Assembly: GCA_038256565.1 (NCBI GenBank)
Contig: JBBSKG010000041.1
Location: 1 to 20,956, forward strand
Origin: JACOTK01 sp038256565
GTDB lineage: Bacteria; Actinomycetota; Acidimicrobiia; Acidimicrobiales; CADCSY01
DNA length: 20,956 bases
Reading direction: 5' to 3'
The notes under the pieces are model-generated. The model ran no database searches, had not been told where the DNA came from, and worked only from the letters and a program-made list of their open reading frames with translations. Numbering within the stretch: the stretch's first letter is position 1; every line of letters starts with the position of its first letter. Position numbers and translations under genes: made by a program. Shown in pieces: positions 6,443-14,258 of the stretch.

Positions 6443-7711
6443 TTAGGAAACCCGGTCTGACATAGCAATCACTTCGCGATATTGCGTAACGGTTCTCTCG
6501 GCAGTAATTGCCCACGTGTAGCGGCGCAGTACTCGTTCACGACCGGCTGCACCAAGGCCATCACGTCTTATTGGGTCATTGAGTAAATCGAGAATGGTGG
6601 AGGCCAATGCTCCTGCATCTCCAGGGGGGACAAGGGCAGCGGTGGTGCCGTCGTTGCCGACCACTTCAGGCAGTGCGCCGCCAGTCGTGGCGACGAGCGG
6701 AACACCTGCAGCCATTGCTTCAACTGCTGGCAGAGAAAATCCTTCGTAGAGCGATGGAACTACAGCAATCTCAGCCTCGGCGTACAACTCGACAATGCGT
6801 TCATCGCTTACTCCACTGATAAAATGAACCCGTGACTCGAGTCCAAGACGTTCGATCATGCGGGCAACCGGGCCGCCTGCGTTGGGCTTTCCGATGACGA
6901 CTAGTTCAGCGTCTTCACGTTCGGTTGCGATTTTGGCGAGGGCTTCGAGCAAATAAACAAGGCCCTTCATGGGCACGTCCGATGACGAGGTAGTCATGAG
7001 TCGCCCTGGCACTCGCTTGATGTCAGGTAAAGGGCGGAACTGCGCAGGATTGACACCAACGTTGACCACGCGCATGCGATCAGGGTCGATGTCGTGGCCC
7101 TTGACGATGTCGCCAAGCGATGATTCTGAGACTGTGACAATGCGAGGAAGTTGGCCCGCCACCTTGGTTTGCATGCGGGTAAAGGCGTACCAACGCTTCA
7201 GTGTTATGCGGCGAAAAGGATTAGTGGCATGAGAAATTTCTATTTCACGATCGACCGTGATCGGGTGATGAATGGTGGCTAAGACGGGAAAGCCCATTTT
7301 CTGAATGCCGAGCAGACCAGTGCCGAGTGACTGGTTGTCGTGAACGATGTCGAACTCGCCCAAACGTTTGGCAAGAGCCCGTTTTGCTCGCAGGCTAAAG
7401 GTATAGGGCTCAGGGAAAGCAGCGCTACACATGAGGCCGAACTCGGCAGCGTCGATAAGAGTTTTGAACTCCCATGGCCACGGAATACGAAACGGGTTTG
7501 GTTCTTCGTAAAGCTCCATGCTGGGAAGGCAATGAAGCGCCACTCGCTCGTCAAGATCAGGGTAGGGAGGGCCGCTGAATACCTCGACATGATGGCCAAG
7601 GTCGGCAAGCGCCCTTGTCAGATGGCGAGTATAAACACCCTGGCCACCGCAATGTTTGTTGCCGCGATAGACGAGATAGGCAATGCGGAGGGGGGTATTT
7701 TGTGAGGACAT
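6443..7711 (-). CDS. GT4-family glycosyltransferase
   Basis: A 422-residue retaining glycosyltransferase of the GT-B fold. The N-terminal domain has the glycine loop GGQGVYTRHLTRALADLGH (22-40). The C-terminal nucleotide-sugar domain has the EX7E signature SLYEGFSLPAVEAMAAG (Glu323 and Glu331), preceded by VHFISGVSDERIVELYAEAEIAVVPS and followed by ATTGGALPEVVG. The start is ATG 7711, which leaves a 27-base gap after the Lnt-like gene. Only two bases separate its stop from the methyltransferase ATG. There is no signal peptide, so it acts in the cytoplasm or at the inner membrane face. The donor and acceptor cannot be told. The order GT4, methyltransferase, toroid suggests stepwise building and capping of a glycolipid or polysaccharide. 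Confidence 0.92.
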   Translation of the reverse strand: MSSQNTPLRIAYLVYRGNKHCGGQGVYTRHLTRALADLGHHVEVFSGPPYPDLDERVALHCLPSMELYEEPNPFRIPWPWEFKTLIDAAEFGLMCSAAFPEPYTFSLRAKRALAKRLGEFDIVHDNQSLGTGLLGIQKMGFPVLATIHHPITVDREIEISHATNPFRRITLKRWYAFTRMQTKVAGQLPRIVTVSESSLGDIVKGHDIDPDRMRVVNVGVNPAQFRPLPDIKRVPGRLMTTSSSDVPMKGLVYLLEALAKIATEREDAELVVIGKPNAGGPVARMIERLGLESRVHFISGVSDERIVELYAEAEIAVVPSLYEGFSLPAVEAMAAGVPLVATTGGALPEVVGNDGTTAALVPPGDAGALASTILDLLNDPIRRDGLGAAGRERVLRRYTWAITAERTVTQYREVIAMSDRVS

Positions 7712-7738
7712 GAACCCACCACGTTGGCGGTTAAAGCA

Positions 7739-9256
7739 TCACTCGGTCAAGCTGATGACCTTAATTTCTTCCATGCCTTGAGACCTACGTCTTGTCATGA
7801 GTAGGGAAAATGCGACACTTAGCAGCGCAGTGACGACCAGCGGACCATCGCCGATGCGGGTGTAAAGGGTTGAGCCGCTGCGACGTTGCACCCGCTCAGT
7901 CAGGACGCTTCGAGCCCCTAGGTCGGTGTATGACATAACTTTTCCGTCGGGGTCTATAAATCCTGAGAAGCCAGTGGGCGCGGCTTGGACGACGAAGCGC
8001 CCGGTTTCAATGGCCCGCAGTTGTGCCGCCCCAAGTTCGAGTGCGGGCATTTGCGTTGTGGAGTATGAGGTTGCATTGGTGGGTACGTAGAGCAGTTCGG
8101 CCCCTTGGCTCATAGCGTCTCGTGCTCGGCGGGCAAAGAAAACCTCGTAGGAGATGACCACGCCGATATCTCCTGCAGAGGTCTTAAGCAGTCCCGGACC
8201 TTCCCCTGCGATTGCATCAGCGGGGATTGCACTGACGTCAGCAAGTGACGCGATGAGTGAACGGAACGGTACATATTCACCGAAAGGAACCCGTTGGTTC
8301 TTTTCATAACGGTCGATCAACTCACCTTTTGCATTCCACACAACAGCAGCGTTGCGGTTGCCTTCGGGGTGTATTTCAAATATTCCTCCAGCGAGAGGGG
8401 CGTCTAAGCGTTTGGCGAGTTCTCCCATGCCACGATCAGCGGGTGAGTCTTTGACTGAGCCTTCAAGTTCGATCACGTCTTCTGGCCAGAGGATCAAGTC
8501 GACACCCTTTGGGACATCGACACTTGCGGCTAGGTGAGCGTTTACAACATTTTCTCCGGAAGTGTTGATTGCCCGAGTGCCTCGCTCGCCGCCGCCTTGC
8601 ACAATGGCTACCTCAAGCGTTCCAACGGATTTCCCATTTGGAGCAAGGCTTCCAGCGATGACAACACTCATTATGAGCGCTGTACTCATGGCTGCTAGGC
8701 GTATTTGTCGTGTAGCGAGTGCGACGCCAGCGACGCCGACGAGGCCGATAAGTGCGGTGATTGCAAGGGTGCCGCCCAAGCGAGCTACTTCGGTAAGTGG
8801 ACCACCGATTTGAGTTTGCGAAACCAAAGCAATCGGGACCCCGCCAAAGGGCCAAGCTCCACGAAACGCATCAGTTAATACGAGACCGGCAGGGAGGCTC
8901 ACCATTATCCATAGAGGAGATGGATTTATCTTAGGCAACTCTTTTGAACGTGAGATCAGGGGTGGGACGGAAAGCACTACCGCGAAGAGAAATACTTCGA
9001 TGGCCGTGGCCAACATGAAGCCCAGAATGTGGAACTCGGTCATCCAAAACAATCCGGGTCCGAGAAACCCCAGCCCTGCGGCGCTGCATTGACGGAAGCG
9101 CTCACGCCAAGTCGGGGCCTGTAGCCGTGTTGCAATCATGGCTATTCCCACAAGAGCAAGTAGCCACCAACCAAATGGCGGCAGTCCGCTTGCAAGAAGT
9201 AGGCCACCGACTAGGGAGCGTCTATGGCTCTTGTAAATTGTGAATAGACGCCTCAA
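7739..9256 (-). CDS. lnt: Apolipoprotein N-acyltransferase-like protein (Lnt family) lacking the catalytic Cys
   Basis: Lnt adds the third acyl chain to the N-terminal Cys of lipoproteins in the membrane. This 505-residue protein has the family plan: about six membrane helices (residues 13-205), a carbon-nitrogen hydrolase domain (about 213-450) and a final helix (about 468-485). The catalytic Glu is present (Glu259 in LILWPED), and so is the Lys (Lys319 in YEKNQRVPFGEYVPF). The residue matching the nucleophile Cys of VxxCYE is Ser369 (GVVISYEVFF; codon TCC), and the whole hydrolase domain has no Cys. It is thus either a serine variant, a non-catalytic paralogue or a different acyl-transfer enzyme. 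The start is TTG 9256, overlapping the sortase stop (TTGA). The lipoprotein at 546-1472 shows that lipoprotein substrates exist. Confidence 0.85.
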   Translation of the reverse strand: MRRLFTIYKSHRRSLVGGLLLASGLPPFGWWLLALVGIAMIATRLQAPTWRERFRQCSAAGLGFLGPGLFWMTEFHILGFMLATAIEVFLFAVVLSVPPLISRSKELPKINPSPLWIMVSLPAGLVLTDAFRGAWPFGGVPIALVSQTQIGGPLTEVARLGGTLAITALIGLVGVAGVALATRQIRLAAMSTALIMSVVIAGSLAPNGKSVGTLEVAIVQGGGERGTRAINTSGENVVNAHLAASVDVPKGVDLILWPEDVIELEGSVKDSPADRGMGELAKRLDAPLAGGIFEIHPEGNRNAAVVWNAKGELIDRYEKNQRVPFGEYVPFRSLIASLADVSAIPADAIAGEGPGLLKTSAGDIGVVISYEVFFARRARDAMSQGAELLYVPTNATSYSTTQMPALELGAAQLRAIETGRFVVQAAPTGFSGFIDPDGKVMSYTDLGARSVLTERVQRRSGSTLYTRIGDGPLVVTALLSVAFSLLMTRRRSQGMEEIKVISLTE

Positions 9257-9954
9257 GCCCCTGTGCCTGTTTCTGGAGGCAGCGTTGTGGGGGTAGTTGT
9301 GGGTGCGAGGGCAAGGAAGACCACATAGCGGTAACGGGCTGAACCAGGTGGGTGACAGGCGAAAAGTGTGCCTGTCGATTCGGGTGTCTGGTTAACGATT
9401 TCCATGGCATCAGGTGTGACAACTTCTGAGCCAGTGACCACATAGACGCTGCGTTTTTCCTCAACGGTAAAGATGACTTCGTCACCTGGTACTAGTTGAT
9501 CAATATTGCGAAAGGGTCGAGTTTTCGATACTCGATGCCCAGCGATCACGACGTTTCCCACTTCACCAGGCATTGCAGTACCTGGCCAGTGACTTGGCCC
9601 GCGGTCGATTGATGTTAGAGAAATACCCTGGTTGAGCGGTACTTCGAGGCCAATCTTGGGAATCTCGATGCTGCCGAGAACGATATGTGGTTCTGGTGCA
9701 TTTGGGTTTTTAGGTGGCACTTGAGGCGAAGGCAGCGCAACAGGAACAACCGCTGTGGCAAGAGTTGTGGTCGTGGTTGTTTGGGCCGATGGTCTAAAGG
9801 CAACGTCTTGAGAGGGCATATCGTTCGTTGGGTTGTGGCGCAATGCGAAAACGGTCCCAGTCAGTGCGACTGCCACCACCAGGCTGGTAATAGCCATAAC
9901 GGCGACACGGTGGTGCCGTGGAAGGGTTGGGGATATCTCGTCGTTAGCAGACAT
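9253..9954 (-). CDS. Class E sortase
   Basis: A membrane-anchored cysteine transpeptidase that links secreted proteins to the cell wall or to pilins. From ATG 9954 it has 233 residues: a short cytoplasmic tail, a signal anchor (about 17-38), a Thr/Pro-rich stalk (about 58-88) and the sortase barrel. Catalytic residues are His140 (VIAGHRVSKTRPF) and Cys200 (TLFACHPPGSARYRYVV), with Arg207 or Arg209. IPKIGLEVPLNQG and GPSHWPGTAMPGEVGN are typical of the class E group. An upstream ATG (9966) exists, but GGAG lies seven bases before ATG 9954, which decides the start. The C-terminus is again Thr/Pro-rich. It sits between hemY and the Lnt-like gene and shares TTGA with the latter. No sortase substrate with an LPXTG- or LAXTG-type signal is visible in the window. 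Confidence 0.9.
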   Translation of the reverse strand: MSANDEISPTLPRHHRVAVMAITSLVVAVALTGTVFALRHNPTNDMPSQDVAFRPSAQTTTTTTLATAVVPVALPSPQVPPKNPNAPEPHIVLGSIEIPKIGLEVPLNQGISLTSIDRGPSHWPGTAMPGEVGNVVIAGHRVSKTRPFRNIDQLVPGDEVIFTVEEKRSVYVVTGSEVVTPDAMEIVNQTPESTGTLFACHPPGSARYRYVVFLALAPTTTPTTLPPETGTGA

Positions 9955-9970
9955 TAGGGGCTCCATATTA

Positions 9971-11425
9971 CTAGTGCACTAAGTCCACGAGTTGCGCGGC
10001 GGCGGCGCGGCCAGATGCGATGCAAGCTGGAATGCCAACTCCTCCGAGCGCTGCACCTGCGAGTGCTAGGCCAGGCAACTCATTTTGAATGATGGTTTGG
10101 ACAGCGGCGACGCGTTCAAGGTGTCCGGGTTCAAATTGTGGAAATGCATCAGGCCAGCGGGTTACACGAGTGTCGATCGGTTTGGCCGTAAGGCCCATTA
10201 GCTGGCCAAGTTCAAGCATCAGATTTTTGACCAATGTCTCATCGTCGAGTTCCATTGCACGTTTGTCGCCAACTCGGCCAGCAGAAACTCGCAGAACTAT
10301 GCGATCAGGAGCGCCCGCTTCTATGTGTGCCCATTTGCTTGACGTCCATGAACAAGCCGTGGTCAAAAAGCCCTCATTGCGTGGCACGAGAAAGCCACTT
10401 CCATCAAGTGGAGAGGCGAAGTCAGAGCGTGCGAATGAAAGTGCCACCAAGGCCACCGAAGCGTGCTCTATTGAATCAAAGAGCTGAGCCGTTTCTGGGG
10501 TTATTGGCGCAAGAAGGCGCGCTGTCACAGGTGCGGGAGTTGCCACGATTATCCAGTCGGCAGGCTCGACGCCTTGGTGAGTTTGGACAACAAACTGAGC
10601 GCCATCGGTGTTGGCGCGGTTGATGCTTTCAACTGGCGTTGAGCTTCTTAGCTCTACTCCTGCTTTGGTAAGTCGATTGACAAGCACTTCGACGAGGCGA
10701 CTCAGACCAGCGGGGTGTGTAAGAAAAACCGGAGGGCCTGGGCTGAGAGGGTCTGGTTTGGGGGGGCGATGACCTCGTGAAGCAAGCACAAGACTGCGAT
10801 GTTGCTCTGCCAGTTCGGCTAGCTGAGGAGCGACTGCTCTAATGCTGAGCTGATCGGTATCACCAGCATTGATGCCGCCCACGAGTGGGTCGACCAAGCG
10901 CTCGTGTACTTCATTGCCAAGGCGTTTTCTCACAATATTGCCAAGCGCAACATCGCCGATGAGGGCTTTGCCCGGCAGGAATGGTTCGATGCTTGCTCTT
11001 AACAGACCGCCAAGAGAAAGGACACCTGAGCGAGCAACGGCAATGAAATCTGTCGGCACTCCAAGCATCAGCCCAGCCGGAAGACGTCGCAGGCGGCCTC
11101 TTGACCATACGTAGGCGGCCCCATGGTTAGGGCTAACTAGCTCATTATCGATGCCGAGTTCTTCGCAAAGCCTTATTGCTTCGGGTCGTCGAGCCAAGAA
11201 GGCATCGGGCCCGGTATCGAGGGCAATCTCGCCAAACGGTTCGGTTACTAGCTTTCCGCCAAAGTGTTCGCTTGATTCGAGAACGGTCACAACAAGGTCG
11301 GCTCGATCACTCAGCCCTGATGGACCAACAAGCCCTGTTGGACTAACAAGACCTGTTTTATGAACAAGTTCGTGGGCAGCGGCTAGACCGCTGATGCCTC
11401 CACCGATGATGACGACCCGCTTCAT
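9971..11425 (-). CDS. hemY: Coproporphyrinogen III oxidase / protoporphyrinogen oxidase, FAD-dependent (HemY/CgoX)
   Basis: Oxidises coproporphyrinogen III to coproporphyrin III in the Gram-positive type haem route (or protoporphyrinogen IX in the classical one); 484 residues from ATG 11425. The FAD Rossmann motif is at the start (MKRVVIIGGGISGLAAAHEL). It is followed by VTVLESSEHFGGKLVTE, the family segment ALDTGPDAFLARRPEA and, near the end, GLALAGAALGGVGIPACIASG. Between the first helix and second strand lies an unusual run TGLVSPTGLVGPSGL, encoded by an 18-bp tandem repeat. A GTG three codons upstream (11434) is possible, but the ATG closes a chain of ATGA overlaps from hemH. The neighbouring hemH is the coproporphyrin type, which supports the CgoX role. 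Confidence 0.93.
   Translation of the reverse strand: MKRVVIIGGGISGLAAAHELVHKTGLVSPTGLVGPSGLSDRADLVVTVLESSEHFGGKLVTEPFGEIALDTGPDAFLARRPEAIRLCEELGIDNELVSPNHGAAYVWSRGRLRRLPAGLMLGVPTDFIAVARSGVLSLGGLLRASIEPFLPGKALIGDVALGNIVRKRLGNEVHERLVDPLVGGINAGDTDQLSIRAVAPQLAELAEQHRSLVLASRGHRPPKPDPLSPGPPVFLTHPAGLSRLVEVLVNRLTKAGVELRSSTPVESINRANTDGAQFVVQTHQGVEPADWIIVATPAPVTARLLAPITPETAQLFDSIEHASVALVALSFARSDFASPLDGSGFLVPRNEGFLTTACSWTSSKWAHIEAGAPDRIVLRVSAGRVGDKRAMELDDETLVKNLMLELGQLMGLTAKPIDTRVTRWPDAFPQFEPGHLERVAAVQTIIQNELPGLALAGAALGGVGIPACIASGRAAAAQLVDLVH
11322..11357. repeat. 18-bp tandem repeat inside hemY
   Basis: Units 11322-11339 and 11340-11357 (GGACCAACAAGCCCTGTT and GGACTAACAAGACCTGTT) agree at 16 of 18 bases. 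They insert repeated residues (TGLVSP, TGLVGP) into the loop after the FAD-binding helix without breaking the frame. Replication slippage is the likely origin. Confidence 0.75.
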
Positions 11426-11482
11426 GCGTGACACTCGTTGCTCATGACTCGTTATTCATGACTCGTTCGCAGGCGACTCGTT
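11422..11482 (-). repeat. Tandem GACTCGTT repeats forming an ATGA reinitiation chain between hemH and hemY
   Basis: GACTCGTT occurs at 11446, 11460 and 11475, and CACTCGTT at 11432, at a 14-15 base period. On the coding strand this repeats AACGAGTCATGA. The hemH TGA lies in ATGA (11459-11456). That ATG opens a five-codon frame (MNNES) whose stop lies in the next ATGA (11445-11442). This second ATG opens a seven-codon frame (MSNECHA) whose stop overlaps the hemY ATG (11425-11422). The first and last copies also encode the repeated NES of the hemH C-terminus. The sequence is plain; its use for coupling is inference. Confidence 0.6.
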
Positions 11483-12424
11483 TGCAGCAATTACCAGATC
11501 GGCTAATGCGCCCATAATGAGTGGGTCATCGTTTGGCACTGCCGTTCGTGCAAATGCCAACCCATTCTTTTCAGCTACTGCTGCTGCTTCGATGTCTAAG
11601 TCATAGAGCACTTCAAGATGGTCGGAGACGAATCCACATGGACAGACAAGCACTCCGTTCGCTCGACCGGTTTCGGCGAGATCTCCAATGACATGGAGGA
11701 TATTTGGCCCAATCCAGGGTTCAGGCGTTCTCCCAGGGCTTTGCCAGGCAATGGCCCAGTCACTCCAGGGGTTTAGGCCAACTTCTTTAGCAACCGCCTC
11801 GCCCGTTGCTCGAAGTTGATCGAGGTAAGTGTCGTCCGCGTCGATGACACGCTGCGGAAGTGAATGAGCGGTGAATAGAACCTTGGTTGCCTTAGGCATT
11901 TTCGACAGGTTCGTCCTCACCTCATCAGTGAGAAATCTTATGTAAGACGGTTCGAGATGCCAGTTTTCAATGTTTGCCATTGTTACGTCTTGTGAATACA
12001 TGACTGCTCGGGCCTTCATGCGCCCGAGGTATTCGCCGACCGAGGCGCTGCTGTAGTGCGGAGCAAGCACGAGCCCAATGAGGTGACTTATCCCCGATGT
12101 GATGAGGCGATCGACGCAATCTTCTATAAACGGCTCAGCGTGTTTGAGCCCGATGTCTACTAAATAGCGCCCAGGGTCACGTTCGTTGAGAGCGGCTTGA
12201 AGGCTATTGGCTTGTGCCTCAGTGCGTTGTGCGAGAGGAGAAACCCCCCCGATTCCTTGATAGCGAGCGACGAGGTTTTCAAGAAGCTCAGGGGTTGGGG
12301 GCCTGCCGCGGCGTACGTGTGTGTAATAGGACTCGACATCTTCGAGGCGGCGCGGAGTCCCATAGGCCATAACTACGACGCCGACGGTCGCTTGGCTCTC
12401 GGGCGCGCTAGCGGCTTGTGTCAC
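11456..12424 (-). CDS. hemH: Coproporphyrin ferrochelatase (HemH/CpfC)
   Basis: Inserts Fe2+ into coproporphyrin III in the cytoplasm; 322 residues, normal length. The N-terminal motif VVMAYGTPRRLEDVESYYTH (17-36) carries the Tyr (Tyr21) typical of coproporphyrin ferrochelatases such as the Bacillus enzyme, where protoporphyrin enzymes read NLGTP. Metal-site residues are His187 (FTAHSLPQRV) and Glu271 (SDHLEVLYDLD). The Cys-rich C-terminal [2Fe-2S] motif found in some actinobacterial homologues is absent. The GTG start lies three bases after the hemE stop. Its last residues, ANESPANES, come from the same 14-15 base repeat that continues into the hemH-hemY junction. The final step enzyme ChdC/HemQ is not in this window. 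Confidence 0.95.
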   Translation of the reverse strand: MTQAASAPESQATVGVVVMAYGTPRRLEDVESYYTHVRRGRPPTPELLENLVARYQGIGGVSPLAQRTEAQANSLQAALNERDPGRYLVDIGLKHAEPFIEDCVDRLITSGISHLIGLVLAPHYSSASVGEYLGRMKARAVMYSQDVTMANIENWHLEPSYIRFLTDEVRTNLSKMPKATKVLFTAHSLPQRVIDADDTYLDQLRATGEAVAKEVGLNPWSDWAIAWQSPGRTPEPWIGPNILHVIGDLAETGRANGVLVCPCGFVSDHLEVLYDLDIEAAAVAEKNGLAFARTAVPNDDPLIMGALADLVIAANESPANES

Positions 12425-12427
12425 GAG

Positions 12428-13480
12428 TTATCCGGGTGAGCCTTGTGCATGGACCAGATCGACCACTTGCCTCAGTGCATCGGGGTTGGTGTCTGGCATG
12501 ACTCCCCAGCCGAGGTTGAACACGTGCCCTCGCAGGCCTTTGGCGGCGGCGAGAACTTCACCGACTTTGGTCTCAAGCACTTCGGGCGGAGCGAACAAAG
12601 TTGTGGGGTCGAGGTTTCCTTGCAGAGCTTTGTCGGAGCCAACGAGTGTCGAGGCCTGGTTTAAAGGCGTACGCCAGTCGACGCCTACGACGTCTGATCC
12701 AGCTTCAGACATTGCTTCAAGCAAGTGTCCAGTGCCGACGCCGAAATGAATACGAGGAACACCTAGATCAGCAAGGCCAGCAAAAATCCGGTGTGAAGCG
12801 GGCAATACATAACGGCGATAATCGGCTTCTGACAGAGCGCCAACCCATGAATCGAAGAGCTGTACGGCTCGGGCACCTGCGGCTACTTGTGCTCGTAAAG
12901 TCGCCAAGGCCATGTCTGCAAGGCGGTTGGCGAGGTCTTCCCAAACGTCAGGTTCGCCGTACATAAGGGCCTTTGTGTGTACATATTCTTTGGAGCGCCC
13001 ACCTTCGACCAGATAACTGGCAACAGTAAAGGGAGCGCCAGCAAAGCCAATGAGTGGAACGTCTGATGCCAACTCGGCTGTAACCATGCGCACGGTTTCA
13101 AGCACATAGGGAAGGTCGAGTTCAGGCTCGATTGGTCGCAGACGGGCAAGGTCGGCTTTTGTGCGGAACGGTTCTTCGATCACGGGCCCTTTGCCCGGGT
13201 GTATATCGATTCCTTCGACGACCGATTGCACGGGGGTAACGATGTCTGAAAATAGAATGGCCGCATCTACTCCTAGGCGGCGTACGGGTTGCAGGGTTAC
13301 TTCGGCGGCGATTTCAGGTTGGCGAATCATGTCGGAAAAGCGATGTTGTTTGCGCACAGCCCGGTATTCAGGCAGCGAGCGACCGGCTTGGCGCATGAAC
13401 CAAACGGGCACGCGACTCGTGGGTAGCCCTCGACATGCAGCGAGGAATGGAGGAAGGGTCTCGTCAGCGGCGGCGTTCAC
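12428..13480 (-). CDS. hemE: Uroporphyrinogen III decarboxylase
   Basis: Decarboxylates the four acetate side chains of uroporphyrinogen III to give coproporphyrinogen III; 350 residues from GTG 13480, usual family length. Signature RVPVWFMRQAGRSLPEYR (23-40; Arg30 and Arg34 hold substrate carboxylates), the conserved FSDIVTPVQS (Asp79), FAGAPFTVASYLVEGG, QLFDSWVGALS and FNLGWGVMPDTNP are all present. The GTG shares GTGA with the end of the long MarR frame. TTG 13507 is an alternative, with AGGT about six bases upstream. Three bases separate it from hemH, so hemE, hemH and hemY form one transcription unit. Confidence 0.95.
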   Translation of the reverse strand: MNAAADETLPPFLAACRGLPTSRVPVWFMRQAGRSLPEYRAVRKQHRFSDMIRQPEIAAEVTLQPVRRLGVDAAILFSDIVTPVQSVVEGIDIHPGKGPVIEEPFRTKADLARLRPIEPELDLPYVLETVRMVTAELASDVPLIGFAGAPFTVASYLVEGGRSKEYVHTKALMYGEPDVWEDLANRLADMALATLRAQVAAGARAVQLFDSWVGALSEADYRRYVLPASHRIFAGLADLGVPRIHFGVGTGHLLEAMSEAGSDVVGVDWRTPLNQASTLVGSDKALQGNLDPTTLFAPPEVLETKVGEVLAAAKGLRGHVFNLGWGVMPDTNPDALRQVVDLVHAQGSPG

Positions 13481-14232
13481 GCTCGATACGGTATCGGGGC
13501 CTGACAAGATGGACCTATGCGACGATCAATTGACGACGCCCGAGAGGCGCATCCCGACGGAGATAGCGACAAACCCCAAGTGTCATGGATGGTGCAGATC
13601 AGTGATGACTGCGAAGGTTGTGATGACCTTAGGGTCATGCTCACAGTCGAAGAAGTGGGCCGAGCTGGTACCGGTTTCATTGCCCATCTTGATTCTGACG
13701 GAGCTCGCCGTCTGCGAGGTGCAATAGCCGACGCGCTGCGTGAAGTAGGAGAAGACCCCGGCCGCGAGTCGGTTGTATTGATCGGGGCGAGGGCGTTATC
13801 TCGTAGAACTCGTAAGTATTCAGTGAGCTTGGCGAGACTCTCTAGTCCGAGAGGTTCGGCCATGTACTTTTCTAGGCTGTTGATATGTGCAGGGATGGCT
13901 TTTTCGAGAGCATCAGATCCGGCATCTGTTAAGAGGGCATAAAATACTCGACGGTCTTTGGGACACGCTTTGCGGTTGACTAGGTCGTCATGTTCCATAC
14001 GGTCGATCACCCGGGTTAGACCGCTTGTGCTCAAGGCGACCTGTGATGCCAGATCACTCATTCGAAGGTTTCGTTCAGGGCTACGAGCCAGGCGAATGAG
14101 GACTTCGAACCAGGTTAAGGGCATGCCCGCTTGGGTTTCTAGGTCGCGGCCAATAGAAGCCGTTAGGGCTGCATGAGCCTCTAACAACATTCCAAATGCC
14201 GTTACTCGACTGTCACCACAAAGGTCAGACAA
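13477..14232 (-). CDS. MarR-family transcriptional regulator with an open antisense-like tail
   Basis: The first 155 residues or so are a normal MarR regulator. Dimerisation helices are followed by the winged helix-turn-helix LRMSDLASQVALSTSGLTRVIDRMEHDDLVNRK (about 56-88), the wing CPKDRRVFYALLTDAG and C-terminal helices ending near LAPINTTDSR. The frame then stays open for about 95 Ser/Arg/Pro-rich residues that are complementary to the small plus-strand gene at 13517, so the natural stop may be lost or this tail may be real. The final TGA overlaps the hemE GTG (GTGA). The TTG start is set by GGAG six bases upstream. It diverges from the YceI gene across a palindromic tandem operator and is likely autoregulated. 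A link to haem or redox control is inferred from position. Confidence 0.85.
   Translation of the reverse strand: MSDLCGDSRVTAFGMLLEAHAALTASIGRDLETQAGMPLTWFEVLIRLARSPERNLRMSDLASQVALSTSGLTRVIDRMEHDDLVNRKACPKDRRVFYALLTDAGSDALEKAIPAHINSLEKYMAEPLGLESLAKLTEYLRVLRDNALAPINTTDSRPGSSPTSRSASAIAPRRRRAPSESRWAMKPVPARPTSSTVSMTLRSSQPSQSSLICTIHDTWGLSLSPSGCASRASSIDRRIGPSCQAPIPYRA
13517..13942 (+). CDS. Small conserved-looking hypothetical protein, tail overlapping marR
   Basis: The first 85 residues or so look like a true acidic soluble protein: QVSWMVQISDDCEGCDDLRV (21-40), then LTVEEVGRAGTGFIAHLDSD, ARRLRGAIADALREVGEDPG. A CxxC pair (DDCEGCDD) stands out. After about residue 86 the sequence is Ser/Arg-rich and is the complement of the MarR C-terminal helices, so the real gene probably ended near 13775 and the stop is missing or misplaced. 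The whole frame lies within the opposite marR frame. The ATG starts 36 bases from the hemE GTG on the other strand. I recognise no named family. It could be an accidental frame, but the first part has better composition than the opposing MarR tail. Confidence 0.5.
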   Translation: MRRSIDDAREAHPDGDSDKPQVSWMVQISDDCEGCDDLRVMLTVEEVGRAGTGFIAHLDSDGARRLRGAIADALREVGEDPGRESVVLIGARALSRRTRKYSVSLARLSSPRGSAMYFSRLLICAGMAFSRASDPASVKRA

Positions 14233-14258
14233 CTTCTTCTCCAGATGTAGTTGCTTTT

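Noticed and set aside
9253..9300. LPPETGTGA at the sortase C-terminus, resembling an LPXTG sorting signal
   Set aside because: The spacing is wrong (LPPETG) and no hydrophobic segment or charged tail follows, so it is not a sorting signal.
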